In this document: piece after piece, positions 1 to 7,973 of the stretch
How the letters are laid out: every line of letters starts with the position of its first letter
Position numbering within the stretch: the stretch's first letter is position 1
Made by a program: the position numbers and the translations under genes
Notes under the pieces: model-generated
The model's input: the letters and a program-made list of their open reading frames with translations, nothing else
What the model was told of the DNA's origin: nothing
The model's database searches: none
From: Flavobacteriaceae bacterium
Lineage (GTDB): Bacteria > Bacteroidota > Bacteroidia > Flavobacteriales > Flavobacteriaceae
DNA: 26,535 nucleotides
Direction of reading: 5' to 3'
NCBI GenBank assembly: GCA_029238555.1
Contig: JAQWFV010000043.1
Coordinates: 1-26,535 of the forward strand

Positions 1-503
1 CTCATATAGGAGTGAGAAGAAATGAGTTCATCTTGGGTACCAAAATCAAAACGGCTGTCTATAGATACCATATTGACCATTTTTCCACTCGCGTCAAAAG
101 ACCTGTAAATGGGGTAAGTAATATCTTGGGTAGCCCCAATAATAATGGGCACTATTTTTTGACCAACCAATTCAGAAACCACTTGATTCAGCACAAAATA
201 AGTGTCCGAAACCTCAGCACCTTCCGGCACATCTCCCAAATCTACCACAGAACAATTCCAATTGCCAAACATAAGCTTATACCATTGAATTCTAATGGCG
301 TCTATCGCTAGTCTGTGTGATTTTTTTTCAAAGGCATTTCTAGATTCGTGCACACCAATAAAAGCCAATTGAATGCCCTTTAATGAAGGAAGCCCATTTT
401 TTTCCGTGTGGATGCTCATTTTATTTCCTATTGCCTGTCCCGGCAAAAGCGTATTGTGGGCCAATACTTTATCTGAAACGGGGAGTAGGAATTCTAAGGC
501 CAT
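1..503 (-). CDS. Arginase/formimidoylglutamase-family protein, partial (3' end beyond the window), with altered metal motifs
   Basis: This reading frame starts at an ATG (501-503) and stays open to the left edge, giving 167 N-terminal residues. It lies 27 bp after the topA stop on the same strand, so it is probably the second gene of a topA operon. An in-frame TAG lies upstream of the ATG, so this is the most upstream ATG possible. The pattern resembles ureohydrolases such as HutG: a beta strand with IIIG, then IDSRFDF. However, the two metal-binding signatures visible here differ from the canonical form. GATQD (residues 123-127) stands where GGDHS is expected, and DSRFD (149-153) stands where DAHxD is expected, so both histidines are replaced. 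The third signature (DxD) would lie outside the window. The fold assignment is good. Enzymatic activity on formimidoylglutamate or arginine is doubtful, so I give no gene symbol. Confidence 0.8.
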   Translation of the reverse strand, partial: MALEFLLPVSDKVLAHNTLLPGQAIGNKMSIHTEKNGLPSLKGIQLAFIGVHESRNAFEKKSHRLAIDAIRIQWYKLMFGNWNCSVVDLGDVPEGAEVSDTYFVLNQVVSELVGQKIVPIIIGATQDITYPIYRSFDASGKMVNMVSIDSRFDFGTQDELISSHSYM

Positions 504-530
504 GGGAGTGGTTAATAAGGTCTATAAAAT

Positions 531-3098
531 CTATTTTTTAGCCGTTGTTTTTGGCTTGGCTTTAACAGCCGATGCCTTTTTAGTGGTCATTTTCTTAGCC
601 GCTGTTTTCTTCTTAGGAGTTGCTTTTTTCTTAGGAGCTGCTTTCTTTTTAGGAGCTTTTTGTGCTAAGATAGCTTCTGCCTGTTCCAATGTCATGGTTT
701 CCACTGCCACCTCTTTAGACAACTCTACCTTTATTTTACCCTTTAAAATATTATGACGTCCCCATCTGGCTTTTTCAATTCTAACACCAGCATCTGACCA
801 GTCATGAACGACCTTTTCAATTTCTTTTTGCTTCTTTAACTCAATGAGTTCTGCAATATCTTCAGAAGATAAAGCATCAAAATCATATTTTTTATTCACG
901 TTTATAAACAGCCCATTCCACTTTATAAAAGGACCAAAACGACCTGTCCCTTTAGTAACCTCAAGCTTATCATAATGAGCGATTGGAGCGTCTGCTTTTT
1001 GCTTCTCAACAATAAGCGCAACAGCCCTATCAAAAGTAACATCCATAGCACTCTCGCCTCTATCCATTGAAACAAAAGCCTCACCAAACTTAATATAAGG
1101 TCCAAATCTACCCACGTTAGCTAAAACTTCTTTTCCCTCATAAGTACCTAACTCACGAGGCAGTTTAAATAAATCCAACGCCTCTTGAAAAGTAATTGTA
1201 CCCAGTGATTGGTCTGGCAAAAGGCTAGCAAATACAGGTTTTTCGTCGTCGTCTGCGTGGCCAATTTGTGCCATAGCACCAAACCTACCCAAACGAACAA
1301 TAAGGGGTCTTCCAGATTTGGGATCCTCTCCTAAAAGCCTTTCCCCAGAAGCCCTATCTGCATGCTCCTCTACATTGAGCACTTTGGGATGAAAGTCACT
1401 GTAGAAGCTTTTCATCACTTTTTTCCAATCTTCCGTGCCTTGCGCTATGTCATCGAAGTCCTCTTCTACTTTAGCCGTAAAATGATAATCCATAATAGAA
1501 GAAAAATGATCCACTAAAAAGTCGTTCACAATCATACCTATATCAGTGGGGACCATTTTACCCTTGTCAGAGCCAACATTCTCAGAAAGCGTACTCACTT
1601 TTAAGGTATCTTGGGAGAGCACCAACTGCTGGTAAGCCCTTGCCGTTCCATCAATAGACCCTTTTTCCACATACCCCCTATTTTGAATGGTAGATATGGT
1701 TGGTGCATATGTAGAAGGTCTTCCAATACCCAACTCCTCCAGCTTCTTCACTAAAGAGGCTTCTGAATACCTGTAAGGAGGTCTAGAGAAACGTTCAGTA
1801 GCCGTAATATTTTGATAATCCAAGCTTTCAGATAGGCTCATTGCTGGCAACATACCCTCTTGCTCTTCCTGATCCTCGTCGTCTACTCCCTCTAAATAAA
1901 CCTTCAAAAAACCTTCAAAAGTAATGACCTCTCCACTGGCTGTGAATTGTTCCTCATGGGTGTTGGCCGCAATTTTAACATTGGTTCTCTCTAATTCAGC
2001 ATCTGACATTTGAGATGCCAAGGTACGCTTCCAAATAAGGTCATATAATTTGGCTTGATCCCTATCACTCACTGGGTTTTGAACCATCATATTTGTGGGT
2101 CTAATTGCCTCGTGAGCCTCTTGAGCCCCTTTGGTTTTACCCCTAAAATCTCTCGGATGAGAGAAAGATTTTCCATAATTCTCTATAATCGCAACAGCAG
2201 CAGCTTCTTTTGCCTCTTTAGAAAGATTCACACTATCTGTTCTCATATAGGTAATGTGACCTGCTTCGTAAAGCCTTTGGGCAACTTGCATTGTTTTAGA
2301 CACTGAAAAATATATTTTTCTAGACGCCTCTTGTTGCAGTGTTGATGTAGTAAATGGTGCAGCAGGTGATTTTTTTGCCGGTTTCTTCTCTAATTGAGCT
2401 ACCGAAAAATCTGCCCCAATATTTTGGTTTAAAAAATCCGCTGCAGACCCTTCACTAGAAAAAGTCTTGTATATTTTTGCCGAAAACAAAACACCCGCTT
2501 GGGTTTTGAATTGGGCAGTGATTTTAAAGGAAGCTTCTGGATTAAATGAATCAATTTCTCTTTCCCTTTCAACAATAAGCCTAACGGCTACTGACTGAAC
2601 CCTCCCAGCAGAAAGGCCAGGTTTAATTTTTTTCCACAACACAGGAGACAGTTCATAACCCACCAAACGATCTAAGACACGCCTGGCCTGTTGTGCGTTT
2701 ACAAGGTTGTAATCTATCTCTCTCGGATTTTGAATCGCATGTTGTACCGCAGATTTTGTAATAGAGTTAAATACGATCCTTTTTGTTTTGGCTTTATCTA
2801 ATTTTAGCGTTTCTGACAAATGCCAAGAAATAGCTTCTCCTTCACGGTCCTCATCACTAGCCAGCCAGATAATCTCAGCTTTATTAGCCAGCACTTGTAA
2901 TTGTTTCACCAGCGCTTTCTTGTCAGAGGAAACTATGTACTTTGCGTCAAAATCATCCTCCACTGCTACCCCCAATTCCTTGGACGGAAGATCCGCAATA
3001 TGCCCATAACTTGAGGCTACTTTGAAATCAGGTCCTAAAAATTTTTCTATGGTTTTGGCTTTTGCCGGGGACTCTACAATTACTAAATTCTTTGCCAT
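531..3098 (-). CDS. topA: Type IA DNA topoisomerase I
   Basis: The 855-residue product relaxes negatively supercoiled DNA by a single-strand passage mechanism. The Toprim domain opens with LVIVESPAKAKTIEKFLG and carries the acidic metal motif DEDREGE at residues 82-88. The active-site tyrosine is Y284 in HITYMRTDS. Later signatures are EELGIGRPSTYAPTI and at least three C-terminal RFG-type repeats (GRFGAMAQIG, GRFGPYIKFG, GRFGPFIKW). No cysteines are visible, so the zinc fingers of the E. coli enzyme are absent and the RFG repeats take their place. The protein ends in a lysine/alanine/proline-rich tail (about 814-855) that probably adds non-specific DNA or RNA affinity. The ATG at 3096-3098 lies 18 bp after a TACTTTTG -7 element. 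It is divergent from miaB and followed closely by the arginase-family gene. Confidence 0.97.
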   Translation of the reverse strand: MAKNLVIVESPAKAKTIEKFLGPDFKVASSYGHIADLPSKELGVAVEDDFDAKYIVSSDKKALVKQLQVLANKAEIIWLASDEDREGEAISWHLSETLKLDKAKTKRIVFNSITKSAVQHAIQNPREIDYNLVNAQQARRVLDRLVGYELSPVLWKKIKPGLSAGRVQSVAVRLIVEREREIDSFNPEASFKITAQFKTQAGVLFSAKIYKTFSSEGSAADFLNQNIGADFSVAQLEKKPAKKSPAAPFTTSTLQQEASRKIYFSVSKTMQVAQRLYEAGHITYMRTDSVNLSKEAKEAAAVAIIENYGKSFSHPRDFRGKTKGAQEAHEAIRPTNMMVQNPVSDRDQAKLYDLIWKRTLASQMSDAELERTNVKIAANTHEEQFTASGEVITFEGFLKVYLEGVDDEDQEEQEGMLPAMSLSESLDYQNITATERFSRPPYRYSEASLVKKLEELGIGRPSTYAPTISTIQNRGYVEKGSIDGTARAYQQLVLSQDTLKVSTLSENVGSDKGKMVPTDIGMIVNDFLVDHFSSIMDYHFTAKVEEDFDDIAQGTEDWKKVMKSFYSDFHPKVLNVEEHADRASGERLLGEDPKSGRPLIVRLGRFGAMAQIGHADDDEKPVFASLLPDQSLGTITFQEALDLFKLPRELGTYEGKEVLANVGRFGPYIKFGEAFVSMDRGESAMDVTFDRAVALIVEKQKADAPIAHYDKLEVTKGTGRFGPFIKWNGLFINVNKKYDFDALSSEDIAELIELKKQKEIEKVVHDWSDAGVRIEKARWGRHNILKGKIKVELSKEVAVETMTLEQAEAILAQKAPKKKAAPKKKATPKKKTAAKKMTTKKASAVKAKPKTTAKK
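591..656 (-). repeat. 18-bp tandem repeat encoding the A/T-x-P-K-K-K tail of TopA
   Basis: Within the 3' end of topA, a unit of six codons (Ala-Pro-Lys-Lys-Lys-Ala/Thr) is repeated about three and a half times, at residues 815-836. The copies differ at synonymous positions (AAA/AAG), so the repeat is old or under codon-level drift. Length variation between strains is plausible. Confidence 0.7.
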
Positions 3099-3116
3099 TG
3101 ATCGTATTTATGGTGA

Positions 3117-3124
3117 CAAAAGTA
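3117..3124 (-). promoter_or_regulatory. Bacteroidota -7 promoter element (TAnnTTTG) for topA
   Basis: Read on the minus strand this is TACTTTTG, an exact match to the Bacteroidota consensus TAnnTTTG, ending 18 bp before the topA ATG. I see no convincing TTTG -33 box at the usual distance upstream. Confidence 0.5.
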
Positions 3125-3212
3125 GGTCAATTTTTTTATTTTAAAAGGCCTCAGGCGCATCTGTTTTGAATAATACCTTTGAATAAGACCCTACTAAGGG
3201 CCAAAAAATCCA

Positions 3213-3225
3213 TGACAAAATGTCA
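3213..3225. promoter_or_regulatory. Small inverted repeat in the topA-miaB divergent promoter region
   Basis: TGACA-AAA-TGTCA is a perfect five-base inverted repeat with a three-base centre. It sits about 20 bp upstream of the miaB -7 element, where an operator or -33 overlap would be expected. It may be a regulator site or chance; the sequence alone cannot decide. Confidence 0.25.
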
Positions 3226-3243
3226 CAAATTTGATTTTAGTAC

Positions 3244-3251
3244 TATCTTTG
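3244..3251 (+). promoter_or_regulatory. Bacteroidota -7 promoter element (TAnnTTTG) for miaB
   Basis: TATCTTTG matches TAnnTTTG exactly and ends 30 bp before the miaB ATG. The nearest TTTG upstream (3230-3233) is only 10 bp away, too close for a normal -33 box, so only the -7 element is supported. Confidence 0.45.
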
Positions 3252-3281
3252 TAAGCCATTAAAAAATAGCGCTTAGCCCCT

Positions 3282-4727
3282 ATGGAAAAAACTATTGATC
3301 CAAGCATACAAGGAACCACTTTGAAATTAGACCTTCAAGGCTCAAATGAAAAAAAACTCTATTTAGAGAGTTATGGTTGCGCCATGAATTTTTCAGATTC
3401 TGAAGTAGTCGCTTCTATATTAGCCTCTGAAGGATACAATACTACAGAGATCTTGGAAGAAGCAGACCTGGTGCTCATTAATACTTGCTCTATAAGAGAC
3501 AAAGCAGAACAAACCGTAAGAAAACGTTTGGAGAAATTTCAGGCTGTGAAACGCAGCAATCCTCAAATGAAAGTAGGGGTATTAGGATGTATGGCAGAGC
3601 GGCTCAAAACAAAACTACTCGAAGAAGCAAAAATTGTAGATATGGTGGTAGGGCCAGACGCCTACAAAGATATCCCTAACCTTTTAAAAGAAGTAGAAGC
3701 TGGAAGAAATGCAGTCAATGTAATTTTATCCAAAGAAGAAACCTACGGAGATATTGCTCCTGTGAGATTGGCGAGCAATAAAATTACCGCTTTTGTTTCC
3801 ATCACCAGAGGCTGTGACAATATGTGCACCTTTTGCGTGGTGCCCTTCACCAGAGGCAGGGAAAGATCTAGAGACCCACACTCCATTATGCAAGAGATAC
3901 AGGACCTTTGGTCCAAAGGCTATAAAGAGGTAACCCTTCTTGGGCAAAACGTAGACAGTTATCTTTGGTATGGAGGCGGTTTAAAAAAAGACTTCAATAA
4001 AGCCTCGCAAATGGCTCAGGCCACAGCAATAAACTTTTCACAGTTGTTAGAAAAAGTAGCCCTAGGATTTCCTGAAATGAGAATTCGTTTTTCAACCTCT
4101 AATCCTCAAGACATGACCCTAGATGTGGTAAGCACCATGGCAGCTCATGCTAATATTTGTAAGCACATTCATCTGCCTGTTCAAAGTGGCAGCAACAATA
4201 TTCTAAAAGCCATGAACCGCCAACACACAAGAGAAGAGTATATGGCACTTATAGACAGCATTAGATCTATAATACCAGACTGTGCTATTTCACAAGATAT
4301 GATTATTGGCTTTCCTAATGAAACTGAAGCAGACCACAAGAACACCCTGAGTCTTATGGAATATGTGAAATATGATTTTGGCTATATGTACTCCTACTCA
4401 GATAGGCCAGGAACCTCAGCCGGAAAAAATTTAACAGACAATATACCTGAGGCACTAAAAAGTAAAAGGCTTGCAGAAGTCATTGCCCTGCAGCGCAAAC
4501 ATGCTGCCATGCACACTCAAAATAGGGTGGGTAAAATTGAAACTGTATTAGTTGAGGGAGTTTCAAAAAAATCAGACCAAGACCTTATGGGTAGAAACAA
4601 CTATAATGCTGTAGTGGTATTTCCCAGGGAATCCTATAATATTGGCGATCTAGTGGCCGTAGAAATTACGGACTGCACTTCGGGAACCCTATTAGGAAAA
4701 GCCATTTCACACACCAAACTTTCATAG
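3282..4727 (+). CDS. miaB: tRNA-2-methylthio-N6-dimethylallyladenosine synthase
   Basis: MiaB is a radical-SAM methylthiotransferase that adds the 2-methylthio group to i6A37 of tRNAs reading UNN codons. The 481-residue protein shows the whole family layout. The N-terminal UPF0004 domain has three cluster cysteines: C33 in ESYGCAMN, C69 in NTCSIRD and C103 in LGCMAER. The radical-SAM CxxxCxxC motif is CDNMCTFC (C178, C182, C185), followed by a C-terminal TRAM-like region ending near residue 475. IHLPVQSGSNNILKAMNR is the typical TIM-barrel signature. The length is normal. It opens the plus-strand operon, and the next gene starts 2 bp after its stop. Confidence 0.97.
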   Translation: MEKTIDPSIQGTTLKLDLQGSNEKKLYLESYGCAMNFSDSEVVASILASEGYNTTEILEEADLVLINTCSIRDKAEQTVRKRLEKFQAVKRSNPQMKVGVLGCMAERLKTKLLEEAKIVDMVVGPDAYKDIPNLLKEVEAGRNAVNVILSKEETYGDIAPVRLASNKITAFVSITRGCDNMCTFCVVPFTRGRERSRDPHSIMQEIQDLWSKGYKEVTLLGQNVDSYLWYGGGLKKDFNKASQMAQATAINFSQLLEKVALGFPEMRIRFSTSNPQDMTLDVVSTMAAHANICKHIHLPVQSGSNNILKAMNRQHTREEYMALIDSIRSIIPDCAISQDMIIGFPNETEADHKNTLSLMEYVKYDFGYMYSYSDRPGTSAGKNLTDNIPEALKSKRLAEVIALQRKHAAMHTQNRVGKIETVLVEGVSKKSDQDLMGRNNYNAVVVFPRESYNIGDLVAVEITDCTSGTLLGKAISHTKLS

Positions 4728-4729
4728 TA

Positions 4730-6073
4730 ATGGAAAACGTACAAGCCATTAAACAACGATTTGAAATTATTGGAAATGATCCTGGTCTAAACAGGTCATT
4801 GGAGAAAGCAATTCAAGTAGCACCTACAGATATTTCCGTATTGGTTACAGGAGAAAGTGGGGTTGGAAAAGAATCTATCCCCAAAATTATCCATGGCCTT
4901 TCACACAGGAAACATGCAAAATATATTGCAGTTAACTGTGGGGCAATTCCAGAGGGCACTATTGACAGTGAACTTTTTGGTCATGAAAAAGGTGCTTTTA
5001 CAGGCGCTACAGCAACCAGAAGTGGCTACTTTGAGGTAGCAGACGGCGGAACTATTTTTTTAGATGAAGTAGGAGAATTGCCTTTAACAACTCAGGTAAG
5101 ACTTCTCAGGGTATTAGAAAATGGTGAGTTTTTGAAGGTTGGGTCCTCACAAGTGCAAAAAACCAATGTGAGAATAGTGGCGGCAACGAATGTAGAAATG
5201 GCAAAAGCCATTCAAGAAGGCAAATTCAGAGAAGATCTTTATTACCGATTAAGCACTGTAGAAATAGGAGTACCTCCGTTACGCACCAGAAAAGAGGACA
5301 TCCATCTTTTATTTAGAAAATTCGCGTCGGACTTTGGACAGAAATATAAAATGCCCACCATCAGACTTTCAGAGGAAGCCATTGAAATGCTTATAAAATA
5401 TAGATGGCCTGGTAATATTAGACAACTCAGAAACATTGCAGAACAAATATCGGTATTAGAATCTTCTAGAGAAGTCAATAGCGAAACACTGCAGTCCTAC
5501 CTCCCCCATGTAAACAGCAGTCAATTACCCGCTGTAATTGGCTCTGAAAAACAATCAAGTGATTTTTCTAATGAAAGAGAAATTCTCTACAAGGTGCTCT
5601 TTGACATGAAAGGAGATTTGAATGATTTAAAAAAACTGACCTTAGAGTTATTAAAAGGAAAAGATGGCGCTTCTGTGCAAAAAGAAAACGACAACTTGAT
5701 CCGAAAGATTTACGGAAAAGAATCTCAAAAATCTACTCCTTTAGAAGCGCTGTCTGCTTATCGTGAAAATGAAGATGGTTACGAAGAAGAAACACTGTCA
5801 GAAAACAATTATGAGTCTCTCCCTTCTAAACCTATACTAGCCCTTCAAAATAGCGCTTCTGAAAAAGACCCCCTGACTGATTTGTCTCCATCGGATAAGT
5901 ATCATTTCGCAGAAGAAATTGAAGAAGAAGAAACCTTATCTTTACATGACAAAGAAATTGAACTCATTATAAAAGCCTTAGAACGCAATAAGGGAAAAAG
6001 AAAATTAGCGGCATCTGAACTAGGTATTTCAGAAAGAACACTTTACAGAAAAATTAAACAATACAACCTCTAA
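4730..6073 (+). CDS. Sigma-54-dependent transcriptional activator (AAA+ enhancer-binding protein without receiver domain)
   Basis: This 447-residue bacterial enhancer-binding protein should remodel sigma-54 RNA polymerase using ATP. The AAA+ domain begins almost at the N-terminus. It has Walker A GESGVGKE (41-48), the sigma-54 contact loop GAFTGA (88-93), Walker B GGTIFLDEVGELP (106-118) and the sensor-type ATN at about 152-154. A Fis-type helix-turn-helix closes the protein (about 420-447, LAASELGISERTLYRKI). No receiver, GAF or PAS sensory domain precedes the AAA+ core, so any control must come from expression level or a partner protein. Between AAA+ and HTH lies a long, charged, low-complexity linker of about 150 residues with an acidic stretch (EEIEEEET near 395-402). 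Its stop overlaps the lptE start by one base (TAATG), so the two are translationally coupled. Its target genes are unknown. Confidence 0.93.
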   Translation: MENVQAIKQRFEIIGNDPGLNRSLEKAIQVAPTDISVLVTGESGVGKESIPKIIHGLSHRKHAKYIAVNCGAIPEGTIDSELFGHEKGAFTGATATRSGYFEVADGGTIFLDEVGELPLTTQVRLLRVLENGEFLKVGSSQVQKTNVRIVAATNVEMAKAIQEGKFREDLYYRLSTVEIGVPPLRTRKEDIHLLFRKFASDFGQKYKMPTIRLSEEAIEMLIKYRWPGNIRQLRNIAEQISVLESSREVNSETLQSYLPHVNSSQLPAVIGSEKQSSDFSNEREILYKVLFDMKGDLNDLKKLTLELLKGKDGASVQKENDNLIRKIYGKESQKSTPLEALSAYRENEDGYEEETLSENNYESLPSKPILALQNSASEKDPLTDLSPSDKYHFAEEIEEEETLSLHDKEIELIIKALERNKGKRKLAASELGISERTLYRKIKQYNL

Positions 6074-6615
6074 TGGGATATTATTTATTCAAAACACTTA
6101 GATTAGAAATTAAAATTGTCCTGGTCCTAATAATTGCATTATCATTAAACGGCTGTGGGATTTACAATTTCACAGGAGGAAATGTGGGAACGGCTAAAAC
6201 ATTTCAGGTAAACTTTTTTCAAAATTACGCTTCAGACAATCCTGGATCTACCATAGAACCTGGCTTAGACAACACCTTTACACTGGCCCTACAGGATTTT
6301 ATACAAAACCAAACCAGTCTAGACCTTACTAATACCAACGGAGATCTTGTTTACGAGGGAGAAATTGTAGAGTTTAGGGTGTCTCCAATGTCTGCTACTG
6401 CGCAACAAACTGCGGCTCAAAACAGGTTGACTATAGGGATAAATGTACGTTTCTACAACACAACTAAGGAAGACGCAGATTTTGAAAAAAGATTTTCGTT
6501 TTTTTATGACTATCCTGCAGATTCCATGCTAGACAGTGTTAAAAATGACGCTTTTGACGCTATTTTTGAAAGAATTCTTCAAGATATTTTTAGTGCTTCT
6601 TTAGCAGATTGGTAA
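6073..6615 (+). CDS. lptE: LPS-assembly lipoprotein LptE
   Basis: The 180-residue protein has an N-terminal membrane segment ending in a lipobox, LSLNGC, with the lipidated cysteine at C28. The mature part (GIYNFTGG, then NFFQNYASDNPGS and EGEIVEFRV) matches the Bacteroidota LptE pattern. LptE plugs the LptD barrel in the outer membrane and helps insert lipopolysaccharide. The N-terminal extension before the hydrophobic core (MGYYLFKTLRLEIK) is longer than usual. No other ATG precedes the hydrophobic core, and the TAATG overlap with the upstream activator supports this start. It sits in the same run as secG, consistent with envelope biogenesis. Confidence 0.88.
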   Translation: MGYYLFKTLRLEIKIVLVLIIALSLNGCGIYNFTGGNVGTAKTFQVNFFQNYASDNPGSTIEPGLDNTFTLALQDFIQNQTSLDLTNTNGDLVYEGEIVEFRVSPMSATAQQTAAQNRLTIGINVRFYNTTKEDADFEKRFSFFYDYPADSMLDSVKNDAFDAIFERILQDIFSASLADW

Positions 6616-6658
6616 ACCACTAACAAGCATTTAAAGGGAAACTCCTTATATTAGTCGC

Positions 6659-7504
6659 ATGCAAGTATCTCGTTTTACAGCACTCTTAGAAAACCCCTTA
6701 GACATTAGTCAAGATGCAGACATTGCTGCATTGAAGCAAATTGTGAAAACATATCCCTATTTTCAAGCAGCTAGGGGAATGGAATTAATAGGCTTAAAAA
6801 ATAGCAACAGTTTTAAATACAACGCAGCTTTAAAAAAACATGCGGCCTATACCTCAGATCGCTCTTGGCTTTTCGAAATTATCACACAAGAGGCTTTTAA
6901 CAAATCAAAAAATACGGACGACGCCATTGAGACCCCGTCAACTGACAAAATAGAAAATACAGCTGCAGAAGCTGTAGCGCTTACCGAAATAACCACTGCT
7001 ACGCAAAGAGATGCTGAAGCGCAATACACGGAACAAACTTCTAATGAGGAGCACAAAGTTTCTGAGGCTCAAGAGCCAAGCTTGTCTTCTCTCGAACTAG
7101 GAAAACCCTTAGAATTTAACAAAAACGACAGATATTCCTTTGAAGAATGGCTTCAGTTGAGCACTAAAAAATCTATTGATAAAAAAACAAAAAAAGAGGA
7201 AACAAACACCTCTGAAAAAAATAAAAAAGCAGCTAAAATGGCACAGATAAATGCATTTATAGCTACAAATCCTAAGATTAGCCCTCCTTTGCCAAGCACA
7301 GAAAAAATAACGATTAAAGATGCTGAAAAAATAAACAAAGAAGCATTAATGACAGAGACATTAGCCAGGGTTTACTTAGAACAAAAAAAATATAAAAAAG
7401 CCCTTCAGGCCTATAAAATATTAAGTTTGAAATATCCAGAAAAAAATAGTTTCTTTGCAAGCCAAATTAAAGTGGTACAAAAATTAATTAAAGAGAATAA
7501 ATAG
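6659..7504 (+). CDS. Uncharacterised TPR-like protein between lptE and secG
   Basis: I recognise no characterised homologue. The 281-residue protein has no signal peptide or membrane segment and is therefore probably cytoplasmic. The first about 95 residues look globular and helical. Residues about 95-215 are rich in Glu, Lys, Thr and Ser and probably disordered. The C-terminus (about 234-261) fits one tetratricopeptide-like helix pair (TLARVYLEQKKYKKALQAYK), which suggests a protein-binding end. It starts 43 bp after lptE and ends 2 bp before secG, so it is cotranscribed with both. A role as an adaptor for envelope or secretion functions would fit the position but is only inferred. Confidence 0.8.
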   Translation: MQVSRFTALLENPLDISQDADIAALKQIVKTYPYFQAARGMELIGLKNSNSFKYNAALKKHAAYTSDRSWLFEIITQEAFNKSKNTDDAIETPSTDKIENTAAEAVALTEITTATQRDAEAQYTEQTSNEEHKVSEAQEPSLSSLELGKPLEFNKNDRYSFEEWLQLSTKKSIDKKTKKEETNTSEKNKKAAKMAQINAFIATNPKISPPLPSTEKITIKDAEKINKEALMTETLARVYLEQKKYKKALQAYKILSLKYPEKNSFFASQIKVVQKLIKENK

Positions 7505-7506
7505 TC

Positions 7507-7878
7507 ATGAGTACATTTACCATATTTCTAATCCTGATCCTTATTGTTAGTGTTTTACTAATGCTTGTTATTATGGTACAAAACCCTAAAGGTGGAGGAT
7601 TGTCTTCTTCATTAGGAGGAGGTTCTAGCCAGGTAGTTGGAGGTGTTAAAAAAACAGGCGACTTTTTAGACAAGAGTACTTGGACACTTGCCACGCTTTT
7701 AATCGTTTTAATATTACTTTCTAACGTAGCCTTAAAAGGAAATTACGCTGGTGCAGACTCTAAGCTTTTAGATACTGAAATAAATACAACAGCTCCAGAA
7801 GTACTCCTTGAAGAAGCGGAAGAAGTTCCTGTAGAAACTTTAGAGGCACCTGCAGCAGCTGAAGAAACTCAAGAGTAA
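7507..7878 (+). CDS. secG: Preprotein translocase subunit SecG
   Basis: SecG is the small accessory subunit of the SecYEG channel in the inner membrane. The 123-residue protein has two membrane helices: about 4-24 (FLILILIVSVLLMLVIMVQ) and about 60-77 (LATLLIVLILLSNVAL). Between them is the family loop QNPKGGGLSSSLGGG. A further 45 or so residues, acidic and Ala/Pro-rich, form a C-terminal tail that E. coli SecG lacks; such tails are common in Bacteroidota. It is the last gene of the miaB-lptE run and is followed by a strong terminator. Confidence 0.95.
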   Translation: MSTFTIFLILILIVSVLLMLVIMVQNPKGGGLSSSLGGGSSQVVGGVKKTGDFLDKSTWTLATLLIVLILLSNVALKGNYAGADSKLLDTEINTTAPEVLLEEAEEVPVETLEAPAAAEETQE

Positions 7879-7888
7879 AAAAAATATA

Positions 7889-7903
7889 AAGACCTAGGGT
7901 CTT
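7889..7903. other. Short hairpin just after secG
   Basis: AAGACC and GGTCTT form a six-base stem with a three-base loop, 10 bp after the secG stop and just before the main terminator. There is no T-run of its own. It may protect the mRNA 3' end or assist termination. Confidence 0.35.
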
Positions 7904-7913
7904 ATTAAATTCT

Positions 7914-7950
7914 AAAATGCCAGCTTATGACAAGCTGGCATTTTTTTTTT
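7914..7950 (+). terminator. Rho-independent terminator of the secG operon
   Basis: A stem of 12-13 bp (AAATGCCAGCTT paired with AAGCTGGCATTT) with a five-base loop is followed directly by a run of ten T. It separates the miaB-secG operon from groES-groEL. Confidence 0.9.
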
Positions 7951-7973
7951 GCGATTTTGTCATAAAAATGAAT

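Noticed and set aside
12..311. Plus-strand open frame at the left edge
   Set aside because: It lies antisense inside the arginase-family gene and has no recognisable protein features; the minus-strand frame has clear family motifs.
373..756. Plus-strand frame with a hydrophobic, Phe/Ala-rich segment that resembles membrane helices
   Set aside because: It is the antisense reading of the Lys/Ala repeat tail of topA; AAG/AAA and GCT codons read backwards as Leu/Phe and Ser/Ala.
3114..7962. The octamer TGACAAAA (or its complement) occurs upstream of topA (3114-3121), miaB (3213-3220) and groES (7955-7962)
   Set aside because: In AT-rich DNA of this length one or two chance copies are expected, so three copies are not strong evidence of a shared regulator.
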